Below, piece after piece: positions 22,998 through 32,770 of a DNA stretch of 64,000 nucleotides. The first letter of the stretch is position 1. Each line of letters begins with the position of its first letter. Location: contig NC_092569.1 of the NCBI RefSeq assembly GCF_037975245.1, forward strand, positions 7,932,501-7,996,500. The letters are read 5' to 3'. This DNA comes from Apostichopus japonicus. Taxonomy: Eukaryota; Echinodermata; Holothuroidea; Aspidochirotida; Stichopodidae. The notes under the pieces were generated by a model, which was given only the letters and a program-made list of their open reading frames with translations, was not told the DNA's origin and did not search any database. Position numbers and translations under genes: made by a program.

Positions 22998-23453
22998 GAG
23001 ACCACTCCTTAAAAGTGGCCTCACGGTCACCGAAATAGGGGTGGCCAGAATCCTCTGGCCACCCCAAAGGACTCCCGTCGACTAAACTTCTCAGAGGTGA
23101 GCCCTTGACAAAAGGCACTGATGCCTTCCTAGCAGGGAGAGTGTAATCCTCCCCGCCGCAGCGGGTAAGGGGGGGGACACTCTCCTGAGCACTGCAGGCG
23201 AAACTACCCCTTTTTCCTAACAAGGAGCCTCATCCTGTAAAGGCCCAACGCTTGCTAACCCTAAGACAACTTAGGTGAGTACGCCTATGAAAAACACAGG
23301 GTGCAAAGTTACCTTCACCGATAGACCTGGCCGGTGACTCTTAGTAGTTGTTGGCTCTGTCTATCTGGTGATGTGCTTGGAGTCGTGAGCCTAGTCGAAC
23401 GACTGCTCCCCCATCCGGCTGTGTCCCACCCCCTCGGGGGAGGGAGGCGGGAA

Positions 23454-23553
23454 TGGAGACAGGTAAGCTCGTCACTCGTAAATATCCAAACCAGTAAGTT
23501 TTGGAATATTTACTTCGCTCCTCGCTTACCTGTCTCCTCACAACCTTAGCACC
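23454..23553. repeat. DIRS internal complementary region
   Basis: The left half (to about 23505) is the reverse complement of the extreme left end of the element (gagacaggtaagctcgtcac, then aatatccaaaccagtaag, then ttttgg). The right half (from 'aatatttacttcgctcctcg') is the reverse complement of the extreme right end, 29028-29077. The two halves meet at 'ttttggaatattta', so this block is complementary to a head-to-tail junction of the termini, as in the DIRS1 circle model. The recombinase frame ends inside it at 23546. Confidence 0.88.
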
Positions 23554-24123
23554 GAGTGGCACTGCCCGATGGTGGGAGGCCCGAGGGGTGGGACCAAGTA
23601 CCAACCGGACCTCGCATCACCGCGCTACCAAAAGCTGCCTCGGCGTGTAGAGTGTCAGGTAAGTAACAGGCGACGAACGTAGTTGGTGTTTTCCACGCTG
23701 CCACCTTGAGGATGTCCTGTATCGGGATACCGGCAGAGAGAGCTGTGGAAGCCGAGGCCCCACTGATGTTGTGATCTCTTGGCCGGGTATCCCCCCATCG
23801 TGAACAGGTGGATCATCTCTACTAGCCATCGGGATAGGGTATCCTTGGCGGCTGCTGTTTAAGGTGGTCGTGGCAGGATGAAGAGGGAGGTTGTTTGTCT
23901 CAACTTCTCTGTCCTGTTTAAGTACCACTTCAGTGCCCTGACTGGGCACCATCGCTTGTCCTCAGCCACTGATGAAAGGGTTTTGATTTCCGGAAAGAAA
24001 ATGTCCCCGGGCAAGAAAGTCAAGGCCCGGTTCTTGGCAATAGGGGATGGGTCTGGAACCGTCCTCGCCCCATGGCCCTCGAATCTGATGTGGTTCTGTT
24101 TGGTTGTTAGGGCTTGGAGGTAA
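23546..24123 (-). pseudogene. DIRS tyrosine recombinase domain, frameshifted
   Basis: Minus-strand pieces: AEDKRWCPVRALKWYLNRTE, KLRQTTSLFI, then AAAKDTLSRWLVEMIHL, then after a frame change near 23795 DTRPRDHNISGASASTALSA, GIPIQDILKVAAWKTPTTFV and ACYLPDTLHAEAAFGSAV, ending ...SATRC-stop at 23546. VRAL-x-WYL-x-RT-x-x-LR, the H-x-x-(R) region and the late tyrosine in (F/V)xxxYL are the YR landmarks. The residue expected to be the second catalytic arginine after the histidine (HxxR) reads HNIS, so it appears lost. The stop codon lies within the terminal-repeat-derived ICR. Confidence 0.8.
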
Positions 24124-24479
24124 CTCCTTCACGCTGACGCTTCCGCAATGACGAAGAGTGTTTTCTTTGTAAGAGCAGCCAGGGAAGCGTTCCCCGTTGA
24201 TTCGTACAGCGGCCCTGCCAGGGCATGCAGCACTGCTGAGAGCCCCGCAGAGGGGGCTAACTGTCTGACTCGTGGACGGCGATTAGCCATGCCTTTGGTG
24301 AGCTGGTCAATGTCTGGGCTAATGCCCAGCGTGGAGCCGTCTGGAAAACCAGGCGTCCCCGTCTGGGGCCTGCGTGTGGGACCTGCGGCCTGGGACCCGG
24401 GGTCCGGAGGGAGCCACTAGGATGAGTTTACCCTTGGAGCTGCGAATCTTCCTCAGTATCTGGCTGATCATGCCAAAAA

Positions 24480-24951
24480 GGGGGGGGGGAAGAATTTAAA
24501 CCTCTGGTCCGTCTCAAGGCAGGGACCTGGCGCTATGTGGAAGGCTGCAGGTGGGACCGCCTGTTACAAAAGATGGGCAGCCCATTGTTGCCCTTTGTCG
24601 TAAGCAGGTCTATCAGAGGTATGCCGAACATGTGGAAAAACCTACCGCATATTCCTTGCGAAGGGTTTACTCGTCGGGGTCGAGTTGTCCCCTGGGCAGA
24701 GCATCGGCCCTCACACTCTCCTTTCTGGCTATATGGGAGACCCATAGGGCCGTGCCAGATTCTGCAGCTGTGGTGAGGGTCTCCCATGCCAGACGGCACA
24801 ATCTCTCTGCCCTGGAGTCCTGAGAGCGAGGCGGAAGTACATGAAACCTGGTTATCTTTGCAAATAGAGTGTTGGGGCCGATCCTTTGCCCTGCTGACCC
24901 CACTGTGGTGCAGGAAAGTGGTTTCTCTGTATATGCTGCTAAAGAAGTCAA
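24480..24951 (-). pseudogene. DIRS RNase H / pol C-terminal fragment, frameshifted
   Basis: Minus strand: TALWVSHIARKESVRADALP followed by RGQLDPDE, then a stop and frame change near 24665, and CGRFFHMFGIPLIDLLTTKG, NNGLPIFCN. 'WVSHI...K..VRADAL.RGQLDP.EW' followed by 'IF..FG.P.IDL.T...N..LP.FC' is the tail of RNase H and the following linker in DIRS-like pol proteins. The RT catalytic motifs upstream were not found in this copy. Confidence 0.75.
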
Positions 24952-25149
24952 GGACAGTGGCCTGTATGATGACCTTGTTAGCGCCTGCAGTACAGCAGCC
25001 CTCGCAGTACTGCTTGCAGTACCACAGTACTGCTGATGACCCCTTTAGTTATCAACCAGTTGCAATCAGAAAACCTCTGAAGAAAAGTAATGCCTTGATG
25101 ATGTAGACCTAAGCTGTACCCTGTAGGGAGGTTTAATGGAGGTTATTTC

Positions 25150-25412
25150 CATGAAAAATAATATTAATAATAATATTGAGGGTTGAACTGCGCCGGCCTA
25201 TCTATCGATAACGAAGCCAGAGGCGCTAGCAATATTACCCTGGTCAACAATAACCTGTTAAACAGAGAGAAATCCCTCCTGGATGGAAAGAGGCAATGGA
25301 GATAAAGTGCCTTGCCCAAGGAAACAACAGAATGACCTGGCCAGGACTAAAACCTGCAAGCCTTAGATCACCAGTACGCTGCCTACACCGCTTGACCACA
25401 GTGCTCTCCAAA
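25150..25412 (-). mobile_element. tRNA-derived SINE, type 1
   Basis: On the minus strand the head has an A-box-like TGGTCAAGCGG and a B-box-like GGTTTTAGTCC with a tRNA-like layout. The body 'ttgtttccttgggcaaggca' is a module common in metazoan SINEs, and there is an (ATT)-rich tail (plus-strand 'aataatattaataataat' at about 25158-25176). It is inserted in the interior of the DIRS element. Exact ends and duplications were not resolved. Confidence 0.65.
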
Positions 25413-25491
25413 AATTGAGTACTGAATGGATAGTTTGTTTCATCAGAGTCTTAATCAATGCTACAGCTGCTATGTGGCTTTTACAACTACA

Positions 25492-25748
25492 GTATATGTA
25501 TGTATTTGTGTATGTAGTTTAGATCATCCTGCAAGTAGGAACTTGTGAAGAAGCCTCATTGGCTTATCAAAGCCGCAAGCTGACCAAAGTCAGTCTCGTA
25601 CATTCATATTTTAATGTCCATGACTATGAATTGTCAACAGCTCTGTAACTGGACAACATACATTAATCTTGGGGTGACTTGAACCGGGGACCTTTTGATT
25701 GGAAGGCACCGGGTTTAACCACTGAGCTAACTAAGCTACAGCCCTACT
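25492..25748 (-). mobile_element. tRNA-derived SINE, type 2 (second copy 45580-45840)
   Basis: The minus-strand head contains the A box TAGCTCAGTGG and the B box GGTTCAAGTC (from plus-strand 'gacttgaacc'). The body includes 'gttgtccagttacagagctg', 'ttgacaattcatagtcatgg', 'tcagcttgcggctttgat' and 'ttcctacttgcagg', and the tail is (TACA)n-like. The copy at 45580-45840 on the plus strand shows the same head, body and tail with about 15 percent difference. That proves a dispersed family and fixes its orientation. Confidence 0.8.
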
Positions 25749-26880
25749 CACCAGGAACAAACTCCCAACAGGGGATGTGTAGGGTGGGTTTGTAGAAATT
25801 CCACCTCATAAATCCTGGCTGTTTAACGGAGTCCAGGGAGTTACTCAGCAAACACAAAGGCGTTACTAAATGTTTAGTCTTTTGCTATGATAGCGTTATT
25901 AGAGGTGTAAGAAATATGTTACCGAAACCCTTTAGGGGCTATTATTTCAAAACAATTTCCGTTAAGACATTAATATAACATTAATATAACGTAATATCTC
26001 ATAGACATCTTATGTCAACGTTTTATCAACACCACATTTAACGTACTAAACACGTATTGAATGTTATGATAACGTACCCGTTACTTCTCAAATCTCTTCC
26101 TGTCGAGATGTGTCCATTTCGTAGTGCAGTAAAGGTTTCCAGCTTCCTATTGAAACCACCTAGCGCCTAGGCTAGTCAAGACTATGCCATCAGGTGCTAC
26201 GAAATGCAACTCTGCTTAAGATGTCGGAACATCGAACATTATTCATGAAGCGCATGCTGTATGTTCGGAGCGTGTTAGCGCTTGTAACTTGCTGGGGGTT
26301 GTATCCTACCCCTTTTTCAACTTACTAACGCGTTTGTCTTGGTAATTCACCAAAGAAATAGGAAGAAAGGCTTATTCCATAGGATTGCTCACGTAGTCGA
26401 TAGCTCGTTGCAGTAAAATTGAGCTTACACGTGTCACGCCAGGTGGCTGCTTGGCCCCCCTCCTCTCTTAACAAATGTGCCACGTTGTACCTTTTTTTCT
26501 GGCAGTTTGCCAAGGATCTATGAGCGTTATGTTTCCTGGCACTTTGCCAAGTCTCGAGAAAGTTCTCTTCCTAGCAGTTTGCCAAGGTTTTAAAGTAAAC
26601 GGAATACTGTACGTCATGAGAACCGATTTGAAACCCCTGTCTTACGCATTCTAACATGTTCTGGAAGTGGGTTCACCAGTGTTTTAAACGACAGTGTTTT
26701 TTAAACACAAGTAAGATTTTAACCTAGGCAAATGGCGATGAATTATGATTAGAGAGGAGTATAATTAGCGAGGAGAACATGAGTGTCTGCAGGTACTCGA
26801 TAAATAAACACACATTTGGGATGTGTAGTGGTAGCGGTGTTTTTCCGCAAATGATTCGAACCTGTCGTCGCCGCTCAAGC
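25749..26880. other. Unassigned sequence inside DIRS boundaries
   Basis: No DIRS pol or gag similarity and no gene. It holds a short tandem repeat (26498-26590). It may be an undefined insertion, or cellular sequence captured between two partial DIRS copies. Confidence 0.4.
26498..26590. repeat. Tandem repeat, 36-bp period, three units
   Basis: 'ctggcagtttgccaagg' near 26498, 'cctggcactttgccaag' near 26534 and 'cctagcagtttgccaagg' near 26570 mark three diverged units. Non-coding. Confidence 0.7.
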
Positions 26881-27336
26881 TGCTAGTTCCGGGGGGGGGG
26901 GGGACACTCCCCCTATTCTGGGAAGCGGGAGTAACCGTCCTCTGTAACCCCGAAATCTAGGGGTCGACCTCGTCGTCTAGGCCGGACAGGTTGCCCGACG
27001 CTCTGCAAACCAGGTCGTCCATGCCGGGGAACAAATCAGGTTCCATTCTTTGGTCTGGGATTGATCGTGGTGTCGCGGCCGGGCTGGCCCGTGGGTTGCG
27101 ATCGCTCCTCGGCACCGATGTCTGTGTTCGGTGTCTGGGGATAAGTATTTCTCCCTTTGCCGTGGGAACCTGGCTCGGGGCAGGTTCTCTTTTCGGATTG
27201 GGCGCTTGCCCCTGCTAACCCGTTCTGGGGGCCCGGCATTGGTAATCTCGTCGGTTCCCGGCCTCAGGACCGGCCGCGGCTCCGGTTAGGGGGTCTGCGG
27301 GCCGGGCTTCTGCACCTGCTACCCCGTTCTGGGGGC

Positions 27337-28104
27337 CTAGCAGTTGTTAATCTCGTTGTAAATGTTGTTGTAGTTGTAAATGTTATTGTAAATGTCGCAG
27401 TTGTAAATGTTGTTACTCTCGTAGGCTCCCGACTTCGGGACCAGTTTTGGATCCCGTTTGGAGATCTGCGGACCGGGCTTCTGCCCCTGCGCCCCCGTTC
27501 TCGTCGGGCCCGGGCCCTCCGGAGCCAATCTCTGAGTATCCAGCAGTCGATTGTATAGCTCTGGTTCCCGTCTCCGGGGGCGGTTTTGGATCTGGAGTGA
27601 AACCTCGGTTCTGCCTTCCCTTCGAGTCTCGCCGGACCCGGGGCCTCGCCGGACCCAGGCTCTCGGAGCCCGTCTCTGTGTGCGTACCACGCCGGGTACC
27701 ACCACGCCGGTACTCCTCGACCCGGACATTCTGTCCTTTCCGGTGGGATTTTTTTTTTTTTTTTTTCTCTCGCCGGACCCGGGCTCCCGGAGCCTGCTAT
27801 GGGACCGGCTCCGTTTCAGCGACCCCTCGGTCGTACTCTCTCTCTCGGACCCCGAGCTCTCCGTGGCCTGTAGCCCGCGCTCCGTGGGTCTCTCTTGCTG
27901 CGACCCGGACTGAGACGTTGCCTCTAGCCCGGCCGAGCCGTGCCTCTTCTCAAGAGGTCTTTTCGTGGCGGGAGCCTTGCTCCTGCCCTTCCCTCTGGCC
28001 GCAATCAACCGGACGTCACCGGGACCGTTAGGGGTACTCTTTCTCTCTCTCTCCACCTCTCCTTCGGCCCTCTCCTGGCCACTTTCCTCCACCTCTCTCA
28101 CCAC
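27337..28104 (-). CDS. Charged low-complexity frame, possible DIRS gag-like ORF
   Basis: An uninterrupted 255-codon minus-strand frame starting MVREVEESGQERAEGEVERE, rich in S, R, E, G and P (a KKKKK run comes from a plus-strand T17 run near 27751). It ends in an Asn/Tyr/Ile-rich tail encoded by a degenerate TTGTAAATG array at 27345-27420. No gag finger or known domain was seen. Position and orientation (just inside the 5' terminal repeat of the DIRS element) suggest gag, and DIRS gags are poorly conserved. The region is strikingly GC-rich against its surroundings. A plus-strand frame over the same bases (27447-28031) is a compositional shadow. Function is unproven. Confidence 0.4.
   Translation of the reverse strand: MVREVEESGQERAEGEVERERKSTPNGPGDVRLIAARGKGRSKAPATKRPLEKRHGSAGLEATSQSGSQQERPTERGLQATESSGSERESTTEGSLKRSRSHSRLREPGSGERKKKKKNPTGKDRMSGSRSTGVVVPGVVRTQRRAPRAWVRRGPGSGETRREGRTEVSLQIQNRPRRREPELYNRLLDTQRLAPEGPGPTRTGAQGQKPGPQISKRDPKLVPKSGAYESNNIYNCDIYNNIYNYNNIYNEINNC
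27340..27422. repeat. Degenerate (TTGTAAATGTTG)n array
   Basis: About seven units of 'gttgtaaatgt(t/c)' type with spacing of 6 to 12 bases between 'gttgttaatctcg' and 'gttactctcgtagg'. It creates the N/Y/I-rich tail of the minus-strand frame. Confidence 0.75.
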
Positions 28105-28935
28105 TTCTCCCTCCTCCTCTCTCTCTCTCTCTTGTCTCTCCTATATCTTTTTCTGGGGCACCGATGGCCTAAGGAATCAAGTCCAGCCTGCCCTAAAGCT
28201 TGCTTCTTAGACTCGTAAGCCACTGGTCTATCTAGTGCCACTGGGCTGGCGAAAAATTTATGCAGACCAGGCATGGGTCCCGTCTGGTGTAGGTTCTACA
28301 CTTAGGGCACAAATCGTGTTCGACCCCAGGTTCTGCCTGGCCGAAACATCGAAAAGTTAAAAAAAAACTTCAGCTGGTTACGAGACAAACTAAAACGCTC
28401 GAATTAAGGAAAGACTAACTCTTAAGCTTACGGAAAAATGCAAACTAACAAGAGAACGGGAGAGAACGGGAGGTACATAACGGTGAGTAGAGGTACGTAG
28501 CGTAACCTAGCAACGGCAAAATACGAAAAACGCTACGAAGTGGCCTAACAAAATCAACACAAGCTGAAAAAGAACATGAGAGAGCGAAATATAGAAGAAG
28601 AAATCGTGAATAGAAATACAATGTAGACATGCTATGAACATGAAAATACAACGACACGCCTATAGCGTGGGGAAGGGAAATTGGCGGGAAACCTAGGCAG
28701 TTCGCGGAACTGCTACCCCCGCAAAAAACCTAAGGGCGGAAACGCACTAGGAATAAAACAGTCCCCAAAACCCTCCCTTTCAACAAAAAAGGATACTTAT
28801 CGGGCTGGAAAGGACTGCAATACTCCTAAGAATCCGAGGAAAGAAACTTCCAAAGATCGCTAAAGAAAGCCAAGACGAAATCCAAGGGAAATATATCCAC
28901 AAGAAATTCACGTGAAGACACTTTTAATGGTAGAA

Positions 28936-29077
28936 TGAGTAGTGAGGAGTGACCGAGGGGGGGGGGGTTCGGTCATAGAGGGCGCACAGTGTTATTATTT
29001 TACCAGGACTTTATAGGCACGGTAGAATGAGGTGCTAAGGTTGTGAGGAGACAGGTAAGCGAGGAGCGAAGTAAATA
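28936..29077. repeat. DIRS right inverted terminal repeat
   Basis: Reverse complement of 22865-22997, running from 'atgagtagtgaggagtgacc' to 'gcgaagtaaata'. Its outer edge matches (as reverse complement) the right half of the internal complementary region at 23505-23553. Confidence 0.9.
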
Positions 29078-29439
29078 ATGGGAACACGGGAGAAGACGAC
29101 CTAAATAGGTAGTTCTCTGAAAAAAATTAAGTGAACAGGTCTTAACGGTACAACACATAAGTGAAGTGTACAGTGTCTCGCACAACTGATACACGTGTGA
29201 GGTACCGTAATGCAAAACGAGGCGAGATTTTAATTGTTAAAAGAGGCAGAAAACTGCTGAAAACAAAAGGATACTTAGCAGAAACTTGAAGAATTCTGTC
29301 GTAAACTCTGTTAAGAACCTTCATCGGTCGTAAGTAGCAGAATTCCAGCAAGAAAATGTCAGTTTGGCTTAAGTGAAAACGGAGTCGTAAAAACACACGT
29401 TTTCCTTCCGAATGGTAAATTCGGAAGGAAGAGATAGTG

Positions 29440-29559
29440 CACAGTGACCTGTGGGAGAGGTCGGGGGCGCAGTGCTGAAATTATACCAGTGGCGTCTAGG
29501 TAAACTAGGAAATGTGCGTTAGTGTTGTAGGAGACAGGTTAGAGAGAAAAGAAGTACAT
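29440..29559. repeat. Older DIRS terminal repeat remnant
   Basis: Same layout as 28957-29077 but diverged: 'ggcgcagtgctgaaatta', 'taccagtggcgtctagg', 'gtgttgtaggagacagg', 'gagaaaagaagtac'. It stops just where an 18-bp direct repeat (29560-29577) begins, matching 22794-22811. It suggests an earlier DIRS copy into which the 22834-29077 copy inserted. Confidence 0.6.
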
Positions 29560-29577
29560 CTAAGATTTTAAGCCCAA

Positions 29578-30906
29578 TTGTTGGTCTACAGGATCAAGTG
29601 TTTGAAAAGGCCATAAGAAAGCTATGAGACATGAAAAGTGGATACCTGCTTTGACCAGAAGAAGCCGCTGATGTACGTCTTCCAAAATATTCTACCACTG
29701 CTCATGTTAACAATCACGTTTACTGAGCTTAAATGGTTTCCGGTGAAGAAATGAATATGGACAAATTTCACTCCCATTCTTGATGCCTGATATAAGAAAA
29801 AGAAAACATTGCAAAGCTCCCAAGCATCAAATCAACTCAATAGATTGAGGCGCAAGGAGAAGTCTCCTCAGAAGACTACTGTAGCTTCTTGTGTTTTACT
29901 ATGAATAATGGAACATGCCATGGCACTTGCTATTTGTTGCCGGCAGTAAATGTGAAGCGGTATATGTGAATGGATCTTCTGCAACCCTATTCTTCAATAG
30001 TGAATCCAAATGAATGTCAATCTAATAAGAAAACTTGTCTGTGAGGTTGTTATCCCTCATAAACCCATAAATGGAAAATCACTAAGTCTTGCTCTCTCCA
30101 GGCACTCCTAACGAGTGCACCTGTATTCATCCCTGAGCAAGTTCAGCCTTCAGTGCCCCAACAGTATCAATAATTGCCCATCCTTCCATGGACCTCATCT
30201 TCCATGGACCTCATCAAGTAAAGGAAGTTGCATATATAGGCATATCATGATACACTTGCATGAAATGTTGCAGTGCAAAAACCAGTTCTACTTCCTTCAA
30301 CATAAATTAAGATTAGGCTTGCACGGTAAACCGGTTTTAGTACTGAAACTGTTTTCTTCCGACCGAACTTCGGTACCATTTTTTATTTTAAGAAAACTGA
30401 AAAACCAAAGAACGCCGGGGGAAAATGAAATGTGAATTGCAAATACTGAAAAAAACAAAGTTAAAGCTTCCATTCATCATTTGTTGACTTTGGTTTCTCC
30501 TATTTACTGTTCTTTTTGCAATATGAAAGTAAATTGCAACAAGAGAAAGCTTTTCTGATAGACAACATTGTCAGCAAAACGATCGGCACTCGCCATTACC
30601 AGTGCTTGAGGGTGGATAGCTAGGCCTAACATTAGACTATGCAGCCCTTATATGCGTGAATCAGTTAGGTGTCCTTGTAGTGTATTGAACTGACCTTGGT
30701 GGCCAACGTTAGTAGTTGTGAGAAGTACTCACTCAAATGACGAGATGCAGTTCAAAATAAATTGTTATATCTAACGTGTTTGTCCTCTTTGTGTTGTTCT
30801 TATTATTTAACTTCAATTTAACAGTAGAGGATATGGAGAAATGATGATCGTTAAAACTTGAAAGGTACATTGCAAAATCCACAATACCATACGACATATA
30901 CAGCCG
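29578..30906. other. No gene seen; non-coding intronic DNA
   Basis: A patch at about 30310-30385 ('gcacggtaaaccggttttag', 'ccgaacttcggtacc') looks like the end of a hAT- or piggyBac-type 'AACCGGTT' repeat. The open frame at 30115-30435 crosses it and is not supported as a gene. Confidence 0.45.
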
Positions 30907-31100
30907 CAGGGGGGCTCTGTGAGTTTAACAACTAAGATGCAACAAGTAACATTAGACCAATCTCGGGGGGGGGGGGGGGGGGAGGCCTCCGTGAGTTTAA
31001 CAACTTAGATGCAACAAGTAACATTAGTCCAATCACTGGGGGGGGGGGGGAGTTCTGTGAGTTTAACAACTAAGATGCAACAAGTAACAGTAGACCAATC
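30907..31100. repeat. Tandem repeat, three units of about 70-80 bp with G-tracts
   Basis: Each unit is a G-run (6, 18 and 13 G; the last two at 30965-30982 and 31038-31050) followed by '(t)c(t/c)gtgagtttaacaactaagatgcaacaagtaac'-type sequence and 'ttagaccaatc'. G-run lengths differ most; the non-G parts are more than 90 percent alike, so the array is young. Confidence 0.9.
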
Positions 31101-31329
31101 ACATTCCATTATTCACAAGATACACCTTAAGTCAGGCTTGAGTCAAGGAATATTAAAGGAGTAACAAGAGCCCAAGAGCACTGTGGTCCCTTGCGTAGTA
31201 GGGGTGTATGACAATACACATAATATTATCAAGCAAGATTACAGTAGGCTCAAATAGTCCAAGTAATTGTGGTCCTACATGTACCCATAAAGTAACCAAC
31301 ACTATAGCCAACACTTTTGTGATCACAAA

Positions 31330-32770
31330 TTGTGATCGGATTTTTGATCAAAATGCACTTTGAGATCTAAATATGACGTCAAAAATGTAAGAAATACAAG
31401 GTCACCTACAAGCGGGTCAACAGATATGATAACATTGGTGACCTCAGATGACACGACCGTTAGGTTTGAAAATGTTCCACCATCCCATTCACAACTTGTC
31501 CCAAAATATCAACCGTGTCACACCTTGGCATTGGGATTTAATTGCATTAAATGTCTAAAAATTAACTATGAAATTGTATACATAACTTAACACACAAAGG
31601 TCACCAGGAGGTCAACCAATTGACATTTTTGATCGGTGAGACCTAAATAGAGTATCAAAACTGTAAAAATTCTAACATTTTCTCCCCCCAAAATACTATT
31701 TTTTTAACATTAATTGACCTTTGGTGACTTTGGATCACATGACCATTAAGTTTGAAATATTCCCCTATAGCATTTGCAACTTGTCCTAAAATATCAACCG
31801 TCACACCTTGGGACTGAGAGTTATTGCATTAAATATCTGAAAATTAACTTTGACCTCGTATAACTTCGCACACGAAGGTCACACAGGGGTCAACCTAATG
31901 ACATTTATGATCAGAAGATATCTTTAACATCTGAAATAGCATCGAAAACTGTAAAAATCCCCAAAACATGTATAGGTCACCAGAGGTCAAATTGAGGTCA
32001 AAGGTCACCCAGATGCGGGTTGACAAGTGGATTACATTGAAGCAACTCCCAACCCTAACAACATTTCGTTCTCAAGTTATCGCAAAAATACTAGTGTTTT
32101 ATCATTTATTGACCTTTCATTCATACTTAGTAAAGATTCCTAAATCCTATTGGTCCATTCAGGTCAGCTGACCGTGGTTAATCCTGTGAGTAACGCACGG
32201 TAAAATTATGGGGCATCACTTTAATAAATCTTTGGTTATATGTAACCAAAAATGTTTTGTTTTATGATTTTTCCCCCACACAAATGGTAGTGTTTGAATG
32301 AACGGGGTTAATCAACGGTCTAGCGTGCGTTACTCACATGATTAATGCACTCCGGGTGTTAATGCTATCGCTGGATGCACTCGGGCTCCGCCCTCATGCA
32401 TCACTTGCATTATCTCCCGATCGTGCATTAATCCTGTGAGTATTGCACGCTAGACCGTTGATTAACCCCTTATTGTTGACCTTCGATCACATTACCGTTA
32501 TATTTGGAAACGATCCCTAACCCTATTCACTACTACTCCCAAAATATCAACCACGTCCGACCCTGTCAATGGGAGTTATTGCTGTTTTTAATATATTTGC
32601 GGGCAACAAAAACAATAGGGATCTTCCTCTTACTATGGGCTATCCACCCACCAAGTTTGATCATGATACAAACCGTGCAAGCTTACTCAAGATTGGAAGT
32701 AATGCAGACACATAACAAGCAAATAAAACCATAATATCCAACCAAGAATTATCTAAGAAAATACTGGTAT
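31330..32770. repeat. AGGTCA/GTGACC-rich diverged tandem repeats
   Basis: Three diverged units near 31420-31590, 31720-31880 and 32480-32720 share 'gatcacatgaccgttaagttt'-like, 'caacttgtccaaaatatcaacc' and 'ggagttattgc' words in the same order. Between them are many AGGTCA half-sites, including the direct repeat AGGTCAAAGGTCA (DR1) at 31995-32007. The family resembles the 6040-6350 and 55810-56530 repeats. No coding content is supported. Confidence 0.7.
32304..32469. mobile_element. Palindromic fold-back MITE, 166 bp
   Basis: The ends GGGGTTAATCAACGGTCTAG and the reverse complement 'ctagaccgttgattaacccc' form arms of about 45 bases with few mismatches (also 'ttactcacatgattaatgca' against 'tgcattaatcctgtgagtat'). 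The centre has 'gcactcgggctccgccctca'. A partial related piece ('ggttaatcctgtgagtaacgcacgg') lies at 32175-32201. No clear target duplication; superfamily not assigned. Confidence 0.7.

Larger units (their letters stand above)
22834..29077 (-). mobile_element. DIRS-type tyrosine-recombinase retrotransposon, 6.2 kb, decayed
   Basis: Read right to left. It has inverted terminal repeats (22834-22997 and 28936-29077), an internal complementary region (23454-23553) joining both outer edges, a tyrosine recombinase tail (23546-24123), an RNase H/pol tail (about 24480-24951) and a charged low-complexity gag-like frame (27337-28104). This order (ITR, gag, RT-RH, YR, ICR, ITR) is that of DIRS1. The reverse transcriptase core is missing; about 25.1-26.9 kb holds two SINEs and unrelated sequence. 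Frameshifts in YR and RH indicate a dead copy. DIRS elements integrate by recombinase and lack ordinary target duplications, and no short duplication is seen at these exact ends. Confidence 0.85.

Noticed and set aside
25492-25748. Functional tRNA gene
   Set aside because: A and B boxes are present, but the body, tail and a second dispersed copy show it is a SINE; the acceptor stem is not complementary.
27447-28031. Long plus-strand open frame (194 codons) in GC-rich DNA
   Set aside because: It lies exactly opposite the 255-codon minus-strand frame in the DIRS gag position and is a composition effect; it has no motif and runs through the T-run as polyphenylalanine.
30907-31100. CRISPR-like array
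   Set aside because: Three tandem units with variable G-tracts in an animal intron; there are no unique spacers, cas genes or leader.
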